Source: Streptomyces mayonensis (GTDB lineage Bacteria > Actinomycetota > Actinomycetes > Streptomycetales > Streptomycetaceae). Taken from it: a stretch of DNA of 49,448 nucleotides. The notes beneath the pieces are model-generated. The model saw nothing but the letters and a program-made list of their open reading frames with translations, was not told the origin of the DNA and did no database searches. Position numbers and translations under genes: made by a program. This document shows positions 33,763-41,859 of the stretch, piece after piece. Position 1 is the first letter of the stretch. Every line of letters starts with the position of its first letter. Location: assembly GCF_018982965.1 (NCBI RefSeq), contig NZ_JACBYP010000058.1:1-49448 (forward strand), in the 5' to 3' direction.

Positions 33763-35277
33763 TCACCCCGGCAGCCGCAGCCGGCCGTCGACCCGGCGCG
33801 GAACCGAGGCGTCCCCCTCCCGCAACTCGGGCGGCAGCAGGTGGGCCGGGCTGTTCTGCCAGGCCAGGGGCCGCAGGAAGCGGCGGAGACCGGCCGGGCC
33901 CACGGACGTGTGCTGGTTGTCGGTGGCCGGCCACGGGCCGCCGTGCTGCTGGGCCCAGCTGACCGCCACCCCCGTGGGATAGCCGTCGAAGAGCACCCGG
34001 CCGCTCCGCCCGGCGAGCGCCGCGGCGGCGCCGTCGCGTACCGGGTCGTCGCCGCTGCCGCCGTGGACCGTGCCGACCAGGGCGCCGGGCAGCCGCCGGA
34101 GCAGCGGCTCCAGGGCTTCGGGGCTGTAGCGGACGAGGAGAGCCACCGGACCGAAGACTTCTGCGACGCCCGCCGCGTCGAACTGCTCGGCGTCCAGCAC
34201 CGCGACCGCCGGCCGGGTGCGGTAGCCCTCGCGGTCCGGCTCCGCCGAGCGGGTCAGGTCCGCGGTTGCGGCCAGGCGGTCGAGGCCGCCGGCGTAGGAG
34301 GCGGCGATCCGGTCGTTCAGCATGGCCGGGAGCGGGCGGTCCGCGACCCGTCGGCGTACGGCGTCGACCAGGCCGTCACCGGCCGGGGTGCGCGGCACCA
34401 GGACGAGGCCGGGCTTGGTGCAGAACTGGCCGCCGCCCAGGGTGAAGGAGTCCACCAGCCCCTCGGCGATCGACTCGGCACGCTCCTCGGCCGCGCGCAC
34501 CGTGACCACCAGCGGGTTGACGCCGCCGAGTTCGCCGTAGAAGGGGACCGGCACGTCACGCGCGGCGATCACCGTCTTCAGCGCCGCCGCTCCCGCGTGG
34601 CCGCCCGTGAAGGCGACGGCCGTGATGCGCGGGTCGGCGACGAGGGTCAGACCGGCGTCGGTGCCGTGGACGAGGGACACCGTGCCCTCGGGCGCCCCGT
34701 GCGCTCGCACGGCGTCCTCGAGGATCCGCCCGCACAGGGCCGACGTGAGCGGATGGCTGCTGTGCGCCTTGACGACCACGGCGCAGCCCGCGGCCAGCGC
34801 GGCGGCGGTGTCGCCGCCCGGCACGGAGAAGGCCAGCGGGAAGTTGCTCGCCCCGAAGACCGCCACCGGCCCCAGCGGGACCAGCATCCTGCGCAGGTCG
34901 GGGCGGGGACCCATCGGGGTGTCGCCCGCGTGGTCGACCGTCGCCTCCAGGTAGCCGCCCTCGTCGACGACGTCGGCGAACAGCCTGAACTGATAGACGG
35001 TACGCGCCAGTTCGCCTTGCAGTCGGCCGGCGCCGAGCGCGGTCTCCCGGTCGGCCGCGGCCACGACCTCGGGCCCCTCGGCCTCCAGGGCCTCGGCCAT
35101 GCGGCGCAGCAGCGCGCTGCGGAAGGACCGGCCGCGCGCGGCCAGTTCGGCACTGGCCCGGGCGGCCCGCTCGCAGGCCGCCGCGACCTCGGCGTCGGTA
35201 CTGGTGCGCAGGCCGGTGCCGGTGACGGTCCCGGTGCTCGGGTCCGCCGTGGTGATGGTTTCGCCGGTGGTCGTCAC
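33763..35277 (-). CDS. 2,5-dioxovalerate (alpha-ketoglutarate semialdehyde) dehydrogenase, NADP type
   Basis: A 504-residue aldehyde dehydrogenase. Landmarks: V-A-V-F-G-A-S-N-F-P-L-A-F, V-V-K-A-H-S-S-H-P, A-F-T-G-G-H-A-G, Y-G-E-L-G-G-V-N-P with the general-base Glu, and G-G-G-Q-F-C-T-K-P-G with nucleophile Cys286. The A-S-N-F-P-L-A and H-S-S-H-P features are those of the KGSADH/fatty-aldehyde NADP subgroup. It oxidises 2,5-dioxovalerate to 2-oxoglutarate, the last step of glucarate/galactarate breakdown. GTG start overlapping the stop of the dehydratase upstream by four bases, so the two act in sequence and are coupled. Confidence 0.9.
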   Translation of the reverse strand: MTTTGETITTADPSTGTVTGTGLRTSTDAEVAAACERAARASAELAARGRSFRSALLRRMAEALEAEGPEVVAAADRETALGAGRLQGELARTVYQFRLFADVVDEGGYLEATVDHAGDTPMGPRPDLRRMLVPLGPVAVFGASNFPLAFSVPGGDTAAALAAGCAVVVKAHSSHPLTSALCGRILEDAVRAHGAPEGTVSLVHGTDAGLTLVADPRITAVAFTGGHAGAAALKTVIAARDVPVPFYGELGGVNPLVVTVRAAEERAESIAEGLVDSFTLGGGQFCTKPGLVLVPRTPAGDGLVDAVRRRVADRPLPAMLNDRIAASYAGGLDRLAATADLTRSAEPDREGYRTRPAVAVLDAEQFDAAGVAEVFGPVALLVRYSPEALEPLLRRLPGALVGTVHGGSGDDPVRDGAAAALAGRSGRVLFDGYPTGVAVSWAQQHGGPWPATDNQHTSVGPAGLRRFLRPLAWQNSPAHLLPPELREGDASVPRRVDGRLRLPG

Positions 35278-36179
35278 TTGACCCCCCAGGTTTCCAGGAT
35301 GGCGCCGATCCGCTCACGGACCTGCGGCGCGGGCCGAGCGGACGGCGGGCGGACCCAGGAGCCGCCCAGACCGATCTGGTGCAGGGCCTCCTTGACCACG
35401 CTGACGTTGTCCGCACTGTTGCGCGCCAGCCGCAGTTCCTCGAACTCGCGCACGCTGTCCCACGTCTTCATCGCGCTGTCGAAGTCCCCGGCGGTCAGGG
35501 CGTCCTGCAGGCCCGTCGACAGGTGCGGGGCGATGGCGGCGAGCCCCGAGGTGAAGCCCTGCGCGCCGACGGCCGCGTAGCCGGGGGCGGTGAGTTCGGC
35601 CAGGCCCGCGATCCAGGTGAACCGCTCCAGACCGGCCTGACGTGCGACGACGGCGAAGGCGGCCGTGTCCGGCAGCGCGTACTTCACGGCGACCACGTTG
35701 GGGCAGGCGTCGGCCAGTTCCCGGAACTCGCCGGGGCCGATCGCCGGGTTCTTGACGTAGGGCACGATGCCGAGATCGGGGACGGCCGCGGCGATGCGGC
35801 GGTGGTAGTCGACCCAGCCCTCGGCGGAGACGTAGGGGTGCACGGGCTGGTGCACCATGATCGCCTCGGCGCCCCGGTCGCGGGCGTAACGCGCGTCGTC
35901 GACCGCGGTCGCGACGTCGAACCCGACACCGGCCAGCAGCAGGGCGCGGTCGGCGGCACCGGCGGCCACCACGTCGACCGCGGTGCGGCGCTCGGCCGGG
36001 GTCAGGCAGTAGAACTCACCCGTGTTGCCGTTGACGGTGACGACGCCGACCCGGCCCTCGACCAGGCGGGCCACCACACGTTCGAGGACGGGCCGGTCCA
36101 CCTCGTCCTCGTCGGTGAAGGGGGTCGGTGTGATCGCGACGACGGTGGCCAGTCGGGACCGCAGGTGCGAGGGGTCCAT
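35274..36179 (-). CDS. 5-dehydro-4-deoxyglucarate dehydratase (DHDPS/NAL fold)
   Basis: A 301-residue class I aldolase-fold enzyme. Seen: V-N-G-N-T-G-E-F-Y (49-57), P-Y-V-K-N with Tyr141, and the Schiff-base Lys166 in V-A-V-K-Y-A-L-P-D. These fit KDG dehydratase, which removes water and CO2 from 5-keto-4-deoxyglucarate to give 2,5-dioxovalerate, the substrate of the next gene product. The related L-2-keto-3-deoxyarabonate dehydratase gives the same product and cannot be excluded. First gene of a two-gene minus-strand transcript, divergent from the sugar-acid dehydratase, with candidate GntR operators in the 292-bp gap. Confidence 0.88.
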   Translation of the reverse strand: MDPSHLRSRLATVVAITPTPFTDEDEVDRPVLERVVARLVEGRVGVVTVNGNTGEFYCLTPAERRTAVDVVAAGAADRALLLAGVGFDVATAVDDARYARDRGAEAIMVHQPVHPYVSAEGWVDYHRRIAAAVPDLGIVPYVKNPAIGPGEFRELADACPNVVAVKYALPDTAAFAVVARQAGLERFTWIAGLAELTAPGYAAVGAQGFTSGLAAIAPHLSTGLQDALTAGDFDSAMKTWDSVREFEELRLARNSADNVSVVKEALHQIGLGGSWVRPPSARPAPQVRERIGAILETWGVK

Positions 36180-36219
36180 GCTCTCCTCCGATCAGGGCGC
36201 CTCAAGCAGGGCACCTATT

Positions 36220-36234
36220 GATATACGAGATATG
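36220..36234. promoter_or_regulatory. Candidate GntR operator A
   Basis: GATATACGAGATATG, 40 bp before the dehydratase start. On the minus strand it reads CATATCTCGTATATC and shares TATCTCGTATA with site B. Confidence 0.55.
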
Positions 36235-36397
36235 AAAGTAGAGAGGAGAGAGGGAGCGGTCAAGGGGCCAGGTGTGTCGTCGGGCGCCCGTGTCACCGTA
36301 AAGCGGACGTCGTGGTCGGGAGTCGTCCGGGGGCTTCTGTCAGGTTTCCGGTTCGGAAGTCTTGACGTGTCGAGGTGTGCTGCTTAGGTTCGGCATT

Positions 36398-36414
36398 CGT
36401 ATACGAGATATACG
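36398..36414. promoter_or_regulatory. Candidate GntR operator B
   Basis: CGTATACGAGATATACG is a 17-bp inverted repeat (CGTATA-N5-TATACG), 58 bp before the enolase-superfamily gene. It lies where a promoter would be. Confidence 0.65.
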
Positions 36415-36471
36415 AGCGGATCGGCCGGGCCCGAACCGGCAGGCACCAGCGCGGGACACGAGAGGAACGCC

Positions 36472-37662
36472 ATGTCACTCGTCGAGAAGGTCGAGATCAT
36501 CCAGTTCAACGAGGACGAGCCGGACTACCTCCGGACCTTCGACTCCGAGGACCGGGCGGGCTCGTGGTACTACAGCCCCGGCAGCGTCGGGCAGCGCGGC
36601 CACCTGATGGTGCGCGTGCACACCGCCGACGGGCTGACCGGCGAGTACGCCTACCACGCCACGGCCGGCGCGGCCGCGCTCCAGGCGGTGGACGTCGCCC
36701 GCGTCCTCGTCGGGCGGGACTGGCAGCACCGCGAGCGGCTGTTCCGCACCGCCCGGCGCATGGCGCGGCCGATGCACAACTACGGCCTCTCCTTCGTCGA
36801 CAACGCCCTGTGGGACCTGGCCGGCAAGGCCTACGGCGCCTCCCTGACCGAGCTGCTCGGCGGTTGGCGCGACCGCGTGCCGGCCTACGCCTCCACCGTC
36901 AACGGCGACCGGGCGGGCAGCCTGTCCTCCTCCGAGCAGGTCGTCGAGTTCTTCGGGCAGCTCCAGCAGGCCGGCTGGCGCGGGTTCAAGATGCACAGCT
37001 GGCACGAGGGCGACAAGTGGGAGGAGGCCCGCAACGTCACGCGGATGCGCGAGGCCCTGGGCGAGCGGGCCGAGCTGATGCTGGACCCGGCCTGCGTCTT
37101 CGACTCGCTCAGCGACGCGATCTTCGTCGGCAAGGCCTGTCAGGAGGCCGCCTTCCGCTGGTACGAGGACCCGCTGCGGCCCATCGGCGTCGGCGTCCAC
37201 CAGCACCGGCAGCTCAGGGACGCGCTCGACATCCCCATCCTGCAGACCGAGCACGTGCCCGGTCCCGAGGCCAAGGCCGACTTCCTGCTGGCCGGCGGCA
37301 CCGACCTGCTGCGCGTGGACGCGCACTACGACCTCGGCGTCACCGGGTCCCTCACCACCATCAAGTTCGCGCAGTCCCTGGGCGTGAACGTCGAGGTGCA
37401 CGGCCCCAGCCCCGTCCACCGGCACCTCGTCGCCTCACTGCAGGGCACCTCGATGTACGAGGTCGCCAACGTCTCCCCGCACCACTCGAACCCCTCGCCG
37501 CACATCTACACCTGCGGCTACACCGACGACTGGACGAGCATCGGCGAGGACGGCACGCTGCCGGTCCCCTCCGGCCACGGGGTGGGTGTGAGCTACGACC
37601 TGGACCTGATCAGGAAGCAGGCCGTGCACACCTGGACCGTCACCGCCGACGGCGTCGCCTGA
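36472..37662 (+). CDS. Enolase-superfamily acid-sugar dehydratase (mandelate racemase type)
   Basis: A 396-residue enzyme. The metal ligands are Asp205 (L-D-P-A-C), Glu232 (Y-E-D-P-L) and Glu260 (Q-T-E-H-V-P). Catalytic positions are Lys173/His175 (F-K-M-H-S-W) on the second strand and the Asp283 (R-V-D-A-H-Y-D)/His310 (V-E-V-H-G) dyad. It should remove water from an aldonic or aldaric acid. With KDG dehydratase and KGSA dehydrogenase next to it, glucarate, galactarate or an isomer is likely, but the precise substrate is not readable. K-M-H replaces the common K-x-K. ATG preceded by AGAGGAA. It is probably controlled by the GntR protein downstream. Confidence 0.85.
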   Translation: MSLVEKVEIIQFNEDEPDYLRTFDSEDRAGSWYYSPGSVGQRGHLMVRVHTADGLTGEYAYHATAGAAALQAVDVARVLVGRDWQHRERLFRTARRMARPMHNYGLSFVDNALWDLAGKAYGASLTELLGGWRDRVPAYASTVNGDRAGSLSSSEQVVEFFGQLQQAGWRGFKMHSWHEGDKWEEARNVTRMREALGERAELMLDPACVFDSLSDAIFVGKACQEAAFRWYEDPLRPIGVGVHQHRQLRDALDIPILQTEHVPGPEAKADFLLAGGTDLLRVDAHYDLGVTGSLTTIKFAQSLGVNVEVHGPSPVHRHLVASLQGTSMYEVANVSPHHSNPSPHIYTCGYTDDWTSIGEDGTLPVPSGHGVGVSYDLDLIRKQAVHTWTVTADGVA

Positions 37663-37749
37663 GGCGGAGCCGGCAGCCGCGAAGGGGCAGGCGTCCCGTT
37701 TGTTCCGGGTCTCCGGGCGTTGACCCGGCCGGTCGCAGGCCCGTAGGAT

Positions 37750-37762
37750 CGTATCTCATACG
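37750..37762. promoter_or_regulatory. Candidate GntR operator C (autoregulatory)
   Basis: CGTATCTCATACG (CGTAT-CTC-ATACG) lies 14 bp before the GntR GTG start and overlaps no coding region. It resembles sites A and B. Confidence 0.65.
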
Positions 37763-37776
37763 CGAGAGGAGAGTCG

Positions 37777-38511
37777 GTGAGCAACCGTCGCACGACGGGC
37801 GAGGAATTCGCGCCGGTCGAACTCTCCCTCGCACACGTCGATCCGCTGGCCAACCGTACCGAACAGGCGGCGTCCGTCATCCGGCGGGCGATCCTGACCG
37901 GCCGGCTGCGCCCGGGGCAGCCACTCGTCGAGTCCGACATCGCGGCCTCCCTCGGCATGTCCAAGACCCCGATCCGTGAAGCCCTCAAGACCCTCGTCGG
38001 CTCCGGGCTCGTGGTGCTGAGCGCCTACCGGGGCGCCAGCGTCCGGGCGATGGACAGCGCGGCGGCCGCCGCGGTGTACGACATGCGCCTGCTGCTCGAA
38101 CCCGAGGGCGTCCGCCGCTCGGTGCGCAACGGCGGTGACCTCGGCGCGGCCCGCCGCTCGCTCGACCTGGCCGCCGAGGCGGGCAGGGCCGGCGACACCG
38201 CGGAGATGAGCCTGCACAACCGCGAGTTCCACCAGGCCCTCTACATGGCCTGCGGCAACCCGATCCTCGTCCGCACCCTGGACGACCTGCGGGACCAGGC
38301 GGCGCTGGTCAGCGTGTCCGGCTGGCGGTCCGCCGGCGGGCCCTGCGACGAGGCGGAGGAGCACGAGGACATCCTCGCCGCCGCCCAGGCGGGCGACGCC
38401 AACCGGGCCGCGCAGCTGCTCGCCGCCCACATCTCCGGCTTCATCCAGCGGGTGCTGCCCGCTCTCGACGGGCAGGTCGACCCCGCACCGGCGGCGGACC
38501 GCTCGCACTGA
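37777..38511 (+). CDS. GntR-family regulator with FCD domain
   Basis: A 244-residue regulator. Residues 25-90 are a winged helix (I-R-R-A-I-L-T-G-R-L-R-P-G-Q-P-L-V-E-S-D-I-A, then S-K-T-P-I-R-E-A-L-K-T-L). Residues 100-225 are the all-helical FCD ligand domain with the metal-binding-type residues in D-M-R-L, H-N-R-E-F-H and the C-terminal H-I-S. FadR-subfamily proteins often bind sugar acids. It sits within the sugar-acid gene cluster, so its ligand may be the pathway substrate. GTG start with AGAGGAGAG before it. Confidence 0.9.
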   Translation: MSNRRTTGEEFAPVELSLAHVDPLANRTEQAASVIRRAILTGRLRPGQPLVESDIAASLGMSKTPIREALKTLVGSGLVVLSAYRGASVRAMDSAAAAAVYDMRLLLEPEGVRRSVRNGGDLGAARRSLDLAAEAGRAGDTAEMSLHNREFHQALYMACGNPILVRTLDDLRDQAALVSVSGWRSAGGPCDEAEEHEDILAAAQAGDANRAAQLLAAHISGFIQRVLPALDGQVDPAPAADRSH

Positions 38512-38878
38512 GCCCCTCGGCCGGAGCGGGAGCCGAGTCCCGTACCGGCTCCGCGCCCGGTCCGTACCGAGTCCCCGCGGTCCGCCGGGCCGCACGAACA
38601 GAACAACGCGCCCCGGCTTCCCCGCGCAGCCTCACCACGCCTCCCGCGCGCCGGGCGGCCCGCACGAGCCTTCCCCCGGCCCCGTGCCCGCGCTCCTGAT
38701 CCCTGCTGTCCTTGCTGTCCTTCCTGTCCTTGCTGTCCTTCGTGATCCCTCCCGAGCCTCGCTCCGCCGCGCGCCCCGTCGCCCGGCTGCCCGGCTGCCC
38801 GGCTGCCCGGTGGGCACGCCCCTCCTCCCCGGCGCCGCAGCGCCAGTCACTGCCCCTACTCGCCCCAAGGCAGGTGCG
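38512..38878. other. 367-bp intergenic region with low-complexity repeats
   Basis: It holds 4 x 9 bp CTGTCCTT(G/C) at 38706-38741 and 4 x 8 bp GCCCGGCT at 38781-38812. The 39 bases before the MFS start contain AAGGCAGG as a ribosome site. No gene or clear operator is seen. Confidence 0.75.
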
Positions 38879-40306
38879 ATGAAGCACTCTCCCGCAGCCG
38901 TCACCGACCCGCCGGCGCTCACCGCCGCCACGAAGAAGGCCTACTGGCGCCTGGTCCCGCTGACCATGCTGATGTTCGTCGTGAACTACATCGACAGGGT
39001 CAACATCGGCTTCGCCAAGGACGCACTGGAGTCGGACTCGGGCATCGGCGCGGCCGCCTACGGCCTCGGCGCCGGCCTGTTCTTCATCACCTACGCCGTC
39101 TTCGAGATCCCGAGCAACATCCTGCTCGAACGCTACGGCGCGAAGTTCTGGCTGACCCGCATCATGATCAGCTGGGGCATGGTCTCGGCGCTGATGATGT
39201 TCGCGCACAACGAGACCATCTTCTACGTGCTGCGCATGGCCCTGGGCGCCGCCGAGGCCGGGTTCTTCGCCGGCGTCATCTTCTACTTCACCCAGTGGTT
39301 CCCCAACGCCGCCCGCGGCCGGGCCAACGCCGCCCTGTTCTCCGCGTCGGCGCTCGCCGCGGTCATCGCGGGGCCGCTCTCCGGCGCCCTGCTGAGCATG
39401 GACGACACCCTCGGGCTGCACGGCTGGCAGTGGATGTTCCTCATCGAGGGGCTCGCCGCGGTTTTCATCGGCCTGGTGGTGTGGACCCGGCTGGTCTCCC
39501 ACCCGTCCGAGGCGCCCTGGCTCTCCCAGGAGGAGAAGACGGCCCTGATCGACCGGCTGGCCGCCGAGGAGGCCGAGCGGGTCGCGACCAAGGCCGACAA
39601 GGCCCCCTCCCGCTGGTCGATGCTGCGCGACCCGCAGATGCTGCTCTTCTGTTTCGTGTACTTCGCCGCCCAGCTCGCCCAGTACGCCGTCACCTTCTGG
39701 CTGCCGGACTTCGTGCGCGACATCGGCGGGCTCAGCGAGTTCACGATCGGTGTGATCTCCGTGGTGCCGTTCGCCGTGGCGTTCTTCGCGGTGCTGGCCG
39801 CCGGCCAGATCTCCGACCGCACCGGGCTGCGCCGCACCGTCCTCGGCTCCGGGTTCGTGCTCGCCGCCGTCGGCCTGACCGCCGCCGCCCTCGCCTCCCC
39901 GGTACTGGCCGTCGTCATGCTGATCGTCGCGACGGTCGGCTTCAAGGTGGCGGCCTCCTCGTTCTACGTCATCCCCCAGCAGTACCTGGTCGGCGCGATG
40001 GTCGCCCCCGGTATCGCGCTGATCAACTCCGTCGGCAACCTCGGCGGGTTCGTCGCGCCCACGCTCCTCGGCCAGGTCGAGCAGCGGACCGGCAGCGTCG
40101 ACAACGCCCTGCTGATCGTCGCGGTCATCTGCCTGGTGGCGCTGGCCGGATGCGCGCTCATGCGCTACCAGCAGGGCGTCCGGGACACCGACCGGCACAC
40201 CGGTCCCACGGGCAAGGGCGCGGGGACGGGCGCGGGTACGGATACGAGCCCCGGGCCGGACCTGCCGGCGACCGGACCCGGCCGGACCGTCGGCAACAGC
40301 GGCTGA
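38879..40306 (+). CDS. MFS transporter, anion:cation symporter type (sugar-acid uptake)
   Basis: A 475-residue protein with twelve membrane segments. It has the ACS-family marks N-Y-I-D-R-V-N-I-G-F-A, F-E-I-P-S-N, E-R-Y-G-A-K-F-W, A-E-A-G-F-F-A-G and Y-F-T-Q-W-F-P. These are shared by glucarate, galactonate and phthalate carriers. It most likely brings in the acid sugar broken down by the neighbouring enzymes. The Gly/Thr-rich C-terminal tail is cytoplasmic. The ATG at 38879 is chosen because A-A-T-K-K-A-Y-W-R-L follows at the usual distance; the frame is open further upstream over repeats. Confidence 0.9.
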   Translation: MKHSPAAVTDPPALTAATKKAYWRLVPLTMLMFVVNYIDRVNIGFAKDALESDSGIGAAAYGLGAGLFFITYAVFEIPSNILLERYGAKFWLTRIMISWGMVSALMMFAHNETIFYVLRMALGAAEAGFFAGVIFYFTQWFPNAARGRANAALFSASALAAVIAGPLSGALLSMDDTLGLHGWQWMFLIEGLAAVFIGLVVWTRLVSHPSEAPWLSQEEKTALIDRLAAEEAERVATKADKAPSRWSMLRDPQMLLFCFVYFAAQLAQYAVTFWLPDFVRDIGGLSEFTIGVISVVPFAVAFFAVLAAGQISDRTGLRRTVLGSGFVLAAVGLTAAALASPVLAVVMLIVATVGFKVAASSFYVIPQQYLVGAMVAPGIALINSVGNLGGFVAPTLLGQVEQRTGSVDNALLIVAVICLVALAGCALMRYQQGVRDTDRHTGPTGKGAGTGAGTDTSPGPDLPATGPGRTVGNSG

Positions 40307-40330
40307 GCGGGGCGCCGTCCGCCGTCCATC

Positions 40331-40366
40331 GCCCACCGCCCGGCGCCTCGACGTCAGGTGGTGGGC
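40331..40366. terminator. Hairpin between convergent genes
   Basis: GCCCACC (40331-40337) pairs with GGTGGGC (40360-40366) between the MFS and AEC genes. Modest. Confidence 0.4.
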
Positions 40367-40389
40367 GGCGGGCCTTCACCTCCCCGGCG

Positions 40390-41313
40390 TCACCCGAGCA
40401 CCGCCGCCACCGCCACCAGCACCGGCACGGACACCACCGTCGACACCAGGATCGCGTCCCGCGCCAGCCGCTCGCCCACCTCGTACGTCGACGCGTACGT
40501 GTACAGGTTCTGCGCGGCTGGCAGTGCCGACGTCACCACCACGTCAAGGAGTTGCGCGCCCCGCAGGCCGAAGACGCCCGAGGCGAGGGCCCAGGCCACC
40601 GCGGGCTGCCCCACCGCCTTGAGCACCACCGCAAGCAGCACCGGCTCCCGGTCCGCGCCCCGCATCGGCACCGTCGAACCACACAGGGAGATGCCGAAGG
40701 CCAGCAGCACCGCCGGGACGGACATGTTGCCGATGAGGGTCAGCGGGTCCATGACCGGGGCCGGCACCCGCAGACCGCTCGCGGCGACCGCGACCCCGGC
40801 GAGCGAGCCCAGGGCTATCGGATTGCGCAGCGGTGTCAGCAGCCGCCGCCACAGCGGACGGCCCTGCGCGCCACCGCCCGACAGGTCCAGGATCGTCACC
40901 GCCACCGGTGTGACCAGCACCAGCTGGAACAGCAGCACCGGCGCCACCAGCGAGGCGTCGCCCAGCACGTAGACGGCGATCGGGATGCCGAGGTTGCCGG
41001 AGTTGACGTAGCCGGAGCAGAGCGCGCCGATCGTCGTACGGCCCACGCCCCAGCCCCGTACGACGCCCACCGCGACGAAGACGCCGGCGACCGCGACCGT
41101 GGACAGCGCCGTCACCAGCAGGCGGCTGGAGAAGACCACCGACAGGTCGGCCTCCGCGAGGGTCGTGAACAGCAGGGCGGGGGAGGCCACGTGGAAGGCG
41201 AGCTTCGTCAGTACCTCGCGCCCCTGAGGGCCGAGGTGGCCCCGCAGCCCGAGCACGTACCCCACGGCGATGACCACCGCGATCACCGCGAAACCGGTCA
41301 GCACCCCCTGCAC
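40390..41313 (-). CDS. AEC-family transporter (auxin efflux carrier/malate permease type)
   Basis: A 307-residue membrane protein with about ten hydrophobic segments. It has G-Y-V-N-S-G-N-L-G-I-P near 105, N-P-I-A-L-G, L-A-F-G-I-S-L and A-L-P-A-A-Q-N-L-Y at the second crossover. Members export or exchange organic acids or amino acids; no substrate can be given. The GTG at 41313 was chosen because GGAGG lies eight bases upstream and the first helix begins there. Runs towards the sugar-acid cluster but with its own start region. Confidence 0.88.
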   Translation of the reverse strand: MQGVLTGFAVIAVVIAVGYVLGLRGHLGPQGREVLTKLAFHVASPALLFTTLAEADLSVVFSSRLLVTALSTVAVAGVFVAVGVVRGWGVGRTTIGALCSGYVNSGNLGIPIAVYVLGDASLVAPVLLFQLVLVTPVAVTILDLSGGGAQGRPLWRRLLTPLRNPIALGSLAGVAVAASGLRVPAPVMDPLTLIGNMSVPAVLLAFGISLCGSTVPMRGADREPVLLAVVLKAVGQPAVAWALASGVFGLRGAQLLDVVVTSALPAAQNLYTYASTYEVGERLARDAILVSTVVSVPVLVAVAAVLG

Positions 41314-41442
41314 GGCGTCGCCTCCCCGGTGAGGTCGGTGATGTGCGGCCGCACGGAGGGAGGAGACGGTAGGTGGGGCATACAGCAAACCCTCCGGTGG
41401 AGGGCATGCGCAGGTCAATGTGATCTCTGATCGCGGACACCG

Positions 41443-41859
41443 ATGACGCAGACACCGATGACGCGGACACCGATGAGTTCCCGCCGCGCACCGGGTCTAC
41501 CGCACGTGGACGCCGTGACACCCGCTGTACTCGTGCTGCCGGGGCCCGTCTCCCGCGGGGAGACGCCCCGGCTCTGCGACGAGGTGCGCGCGCTGCTGGA
41601 AACCACCCGGGCCGGGGTGGTCGTGTGCGACGTCGGCGGTCTGGGACCGCCGGGGCTCGCCGTCGTCGACCTGCTGGCCCGGCTGGAGCTGGCCGCCCGG
41701 CGGGCCGGTGGCCGCATCCGGCTGCGCGACCCCGACCCCGCCCTGCACGCGCTGCTCGACCTAGTCGGCCTCCGCTTCGAGACGGAGCGGCAGGTCGAAC
41801 AGCGGGAACCACCGCTTGGTGTCGAGGAAGCAGTGGAACCCGGTGATGCGGCCGTCTGA
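41443..41859 (+). CDS. STAS-domain protein overlapping the sigma factor gene end
   Basis: A protein of up to 138 residues. V-V-V-C-D-V-G-G-L-G-P-P-G-L-A-V-V-D-L-L-A-R-L is the strand-turn-helix core of anti-sigma-factor-antagonist STAS domains, although the usual phosphorylated Ser/Thr is not evident (Pro-Pro in that turn). Its last 33 codons lie antisense to the 3' end of the ECF sigma gene (99-bp overlap). Three ATGs (41443, 41458, 41473) fall in a 15-bp tandem repeat; none has a clear ribosome site. It may regulate a sigma/anti-sigma pathway. The tail beyond 41761 may be accidental reading. Confidence 0.55.
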   Translation: MTQTPMTRTPMSSRRAPGLPHVDAVTPAVLVLPGPVSRGETPRLCDEVRALLETTRAGVVVCDVGGLGPPGLAVVDLLARLELAARRAGGRIRLRDPDPALHALLDLVGLRFETERQVEQREPPLGVEEAVEPGDAAV

